Assembly (NCBI RefSeq): GCF_900107375.1
Contig: NZ_FNPT01000020.1
Span: forward strand, 1 to 64,000
Length of the DNA stretch: 64,000 bases
Direction: 5' to 3'
Origin: Lysobacter sp. yr284
GTDB lineage: Bacteria > Pseudomonadota > Gammaproteobacteria > Xanthomonadales > Xanthomonadaceae
Shown here: piece by piece, positions 63,427 through 64,000 of the stretch
Layout of the letters: every line of letters starts with the position of its first letter
Numbering within the stretch: position 1 is the first letter of the stretch
Notes under the pieces: generated by a model
Told to the model about the DNA's origin: nothing
The model's input: the letters and a program-made list of their open reading frames with translations, nothing else
Databases searched by the model: none
Made by a program: the position numbers and the translations under genes

Positions 63427-64000
63427 GCATTCTGCTCAACGAAGTCTGGCGCGTGTGGCGCGGAGCCTTGCGCCGTCCCGGGTTCCTGCTGCTGACCGCG
63501 AGCGTGTTGGCGCTGGGCGTTGGAGCCATCGCCGCGGTGTATACGCTGATCGACGGCGTTCTGTTGAAGCCGTTGCCGTTCGCCGAGCCGGCGCGCCTGG
63601 TGGCGGTGGGGCCGATGCCGCGCGGCCAGATCCGCTCGGCTTCGCCCGAGCAGTACCGGAATCTGGCCGGATTGGACGGCATCAAGTCGCTGGGTCTGTT
63701 CGAAGCGCACTCGCCGACGATGAACATCTCCAGCAGCGGCACGCCGGAAGTCGTGTCGGCGCTGCGCGGCGACCGCGGTTTGCTGCCGACGCTGGGGGTG
63801 CAGATGGCGCGCGGGCGGAACTTCAGCGCGCAGGAGGACTTGCCGAACGGGCCGCGCGTCGTGATCCTGACGCACGGTTTCTGGGAGCGCCGCTTCGCCG
63901 GCAGAGACGATGCGATCGGAAGCGCCCTGCAGGTCGAAGGCGCCGCGCACACGATCGTCGGCGTTCTGCCCGAGGGGTTCGCGATCCCTGGCGCGGCGGG
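63423..64000 (+). CDS. MacB-type ABC permease, cut by window edge
   Basis: The first ~192 residues of a FtsX/MacB-like permease. A first membrane helix (GFLLLTASVLALGVGAIAAV, ~20-39) is followed by a periplasmic domain with GRDDAIGSALQVEGAAHTIV then GVLPEGF, typical of the MacB periplasmic core. Related lysobacterial clusters carry two such permeases and a sigma-54 regulator downstream, which would lie beyond this window. Confidence 0.9.
   Translation, partial: MSILLNEVWRVWRGALRRPGFLLLTASVLALGVGAIAAVYTLIDGVLLKPLPFAEPARLVAVGPMPRGQIRSASPEQYRNLAGLDGIKSLGLFEAHSPTMNISSSGTPEVVSALRGDRGLLPTLGVQMARGRNFSAQEDLPNGPRVVILTHGFWERRFAGRDDAIGSALQVEGAAHTIVGVLPEGFAIPGAA

Overview
The window is high-GC chromosomal DNA from a gammaproteobacterium of the Xanthomonadaceae, most likely Lysobacter or a close relative. 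This rests on the xanthomonad-like RpoD, the dispersed repeats reading TGTAGGAGCGGCGC...AAGCCGCGACCGCGAAACC, the GTTACTTTCTTTTGGC palindrome, and a HlyD/ABC export operon behind a sigma-54 promoter. The genus is inferred, not proven.

Layout. (1) 0.3-7.1 kb, core genes: two coupled PH-domain membrane proteins, a lipid A type acyltransferase, dtd, rpoD with promoter and terminator, and a small membrane protein. (2) 7.2-15.7 kb, a mannose locus: a GH92 alpha-mannosidase diverges from a LacI-family regulator, MFS sugar transporter, PfkB sugar kinase and AGE-family isomerase whose ends all overlap. Two near-palindromic operators lie in the divergent gap. An alginate-lyase-like gene follows. (3) 16.1-60.6 kb, an insertion hotspot at a tRNA-Ile2(CAU) gene. 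(4) 61.2-64 kb, an export operon (adaptor, ATPase, permease cut by the window edge).

The hotspot holds at least three layers. First, a 4.8-kb prophage-like remnant lies between the 40-nt 5' part of the tRNA (16098-16137) and the complete tRNA (20899-20974). It has an excisionase, PrtN-like regulator, DUF1508 protein, an unknown two-gene pair with a four-helix membrane protein, a tail gene and the 3' end of an integrase. Second, a Tn7-like transposon of about 24 kb begins 17-25 bp after the tRNA. Both ends were found by eye: a shared 13-bp terminal inverted repeat and further copies of a TnsB-type site at about 21000-21063 and 44928-44975. It encodes TniQ/TnsD, TnsC and a TnsA-TnsB fusion. Its cargo is a complete SspABCD-SspFGH-type DNA phosphorothioation defence system with a membrane protein and a nucleoside deoxyribosyltransferase-like protein between its two halves. 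Third, at 45.1-60.6 kb, two decayed P4-type integrases bracket a type I restriction operon (hsdR, hsdM, hsdS). That operon continues into a 1335-residue protein that reads as adenine methyltransferase + HsdS-like half + Ig-like domain + STAND-like ATPase, and then a second ATPase. A divergent Nudix-like gene and a frameshifted AlbA_2 gene flank it.

How the parts work together. The mannose locus should release mannose from alpha-mannosides, import it, isomerise it to fructose and phosphorylate it, with LacI-type control of both arms. In the transposon, SspB, SspC, SspD and SspA would place sulfur in the DNA backbone and SspFGH would attack unmodified DNA. The methyltransferase-ATPase fusion and its partner ATPase are the least explained genes in the window and the best candidates for an undescribed defence module.
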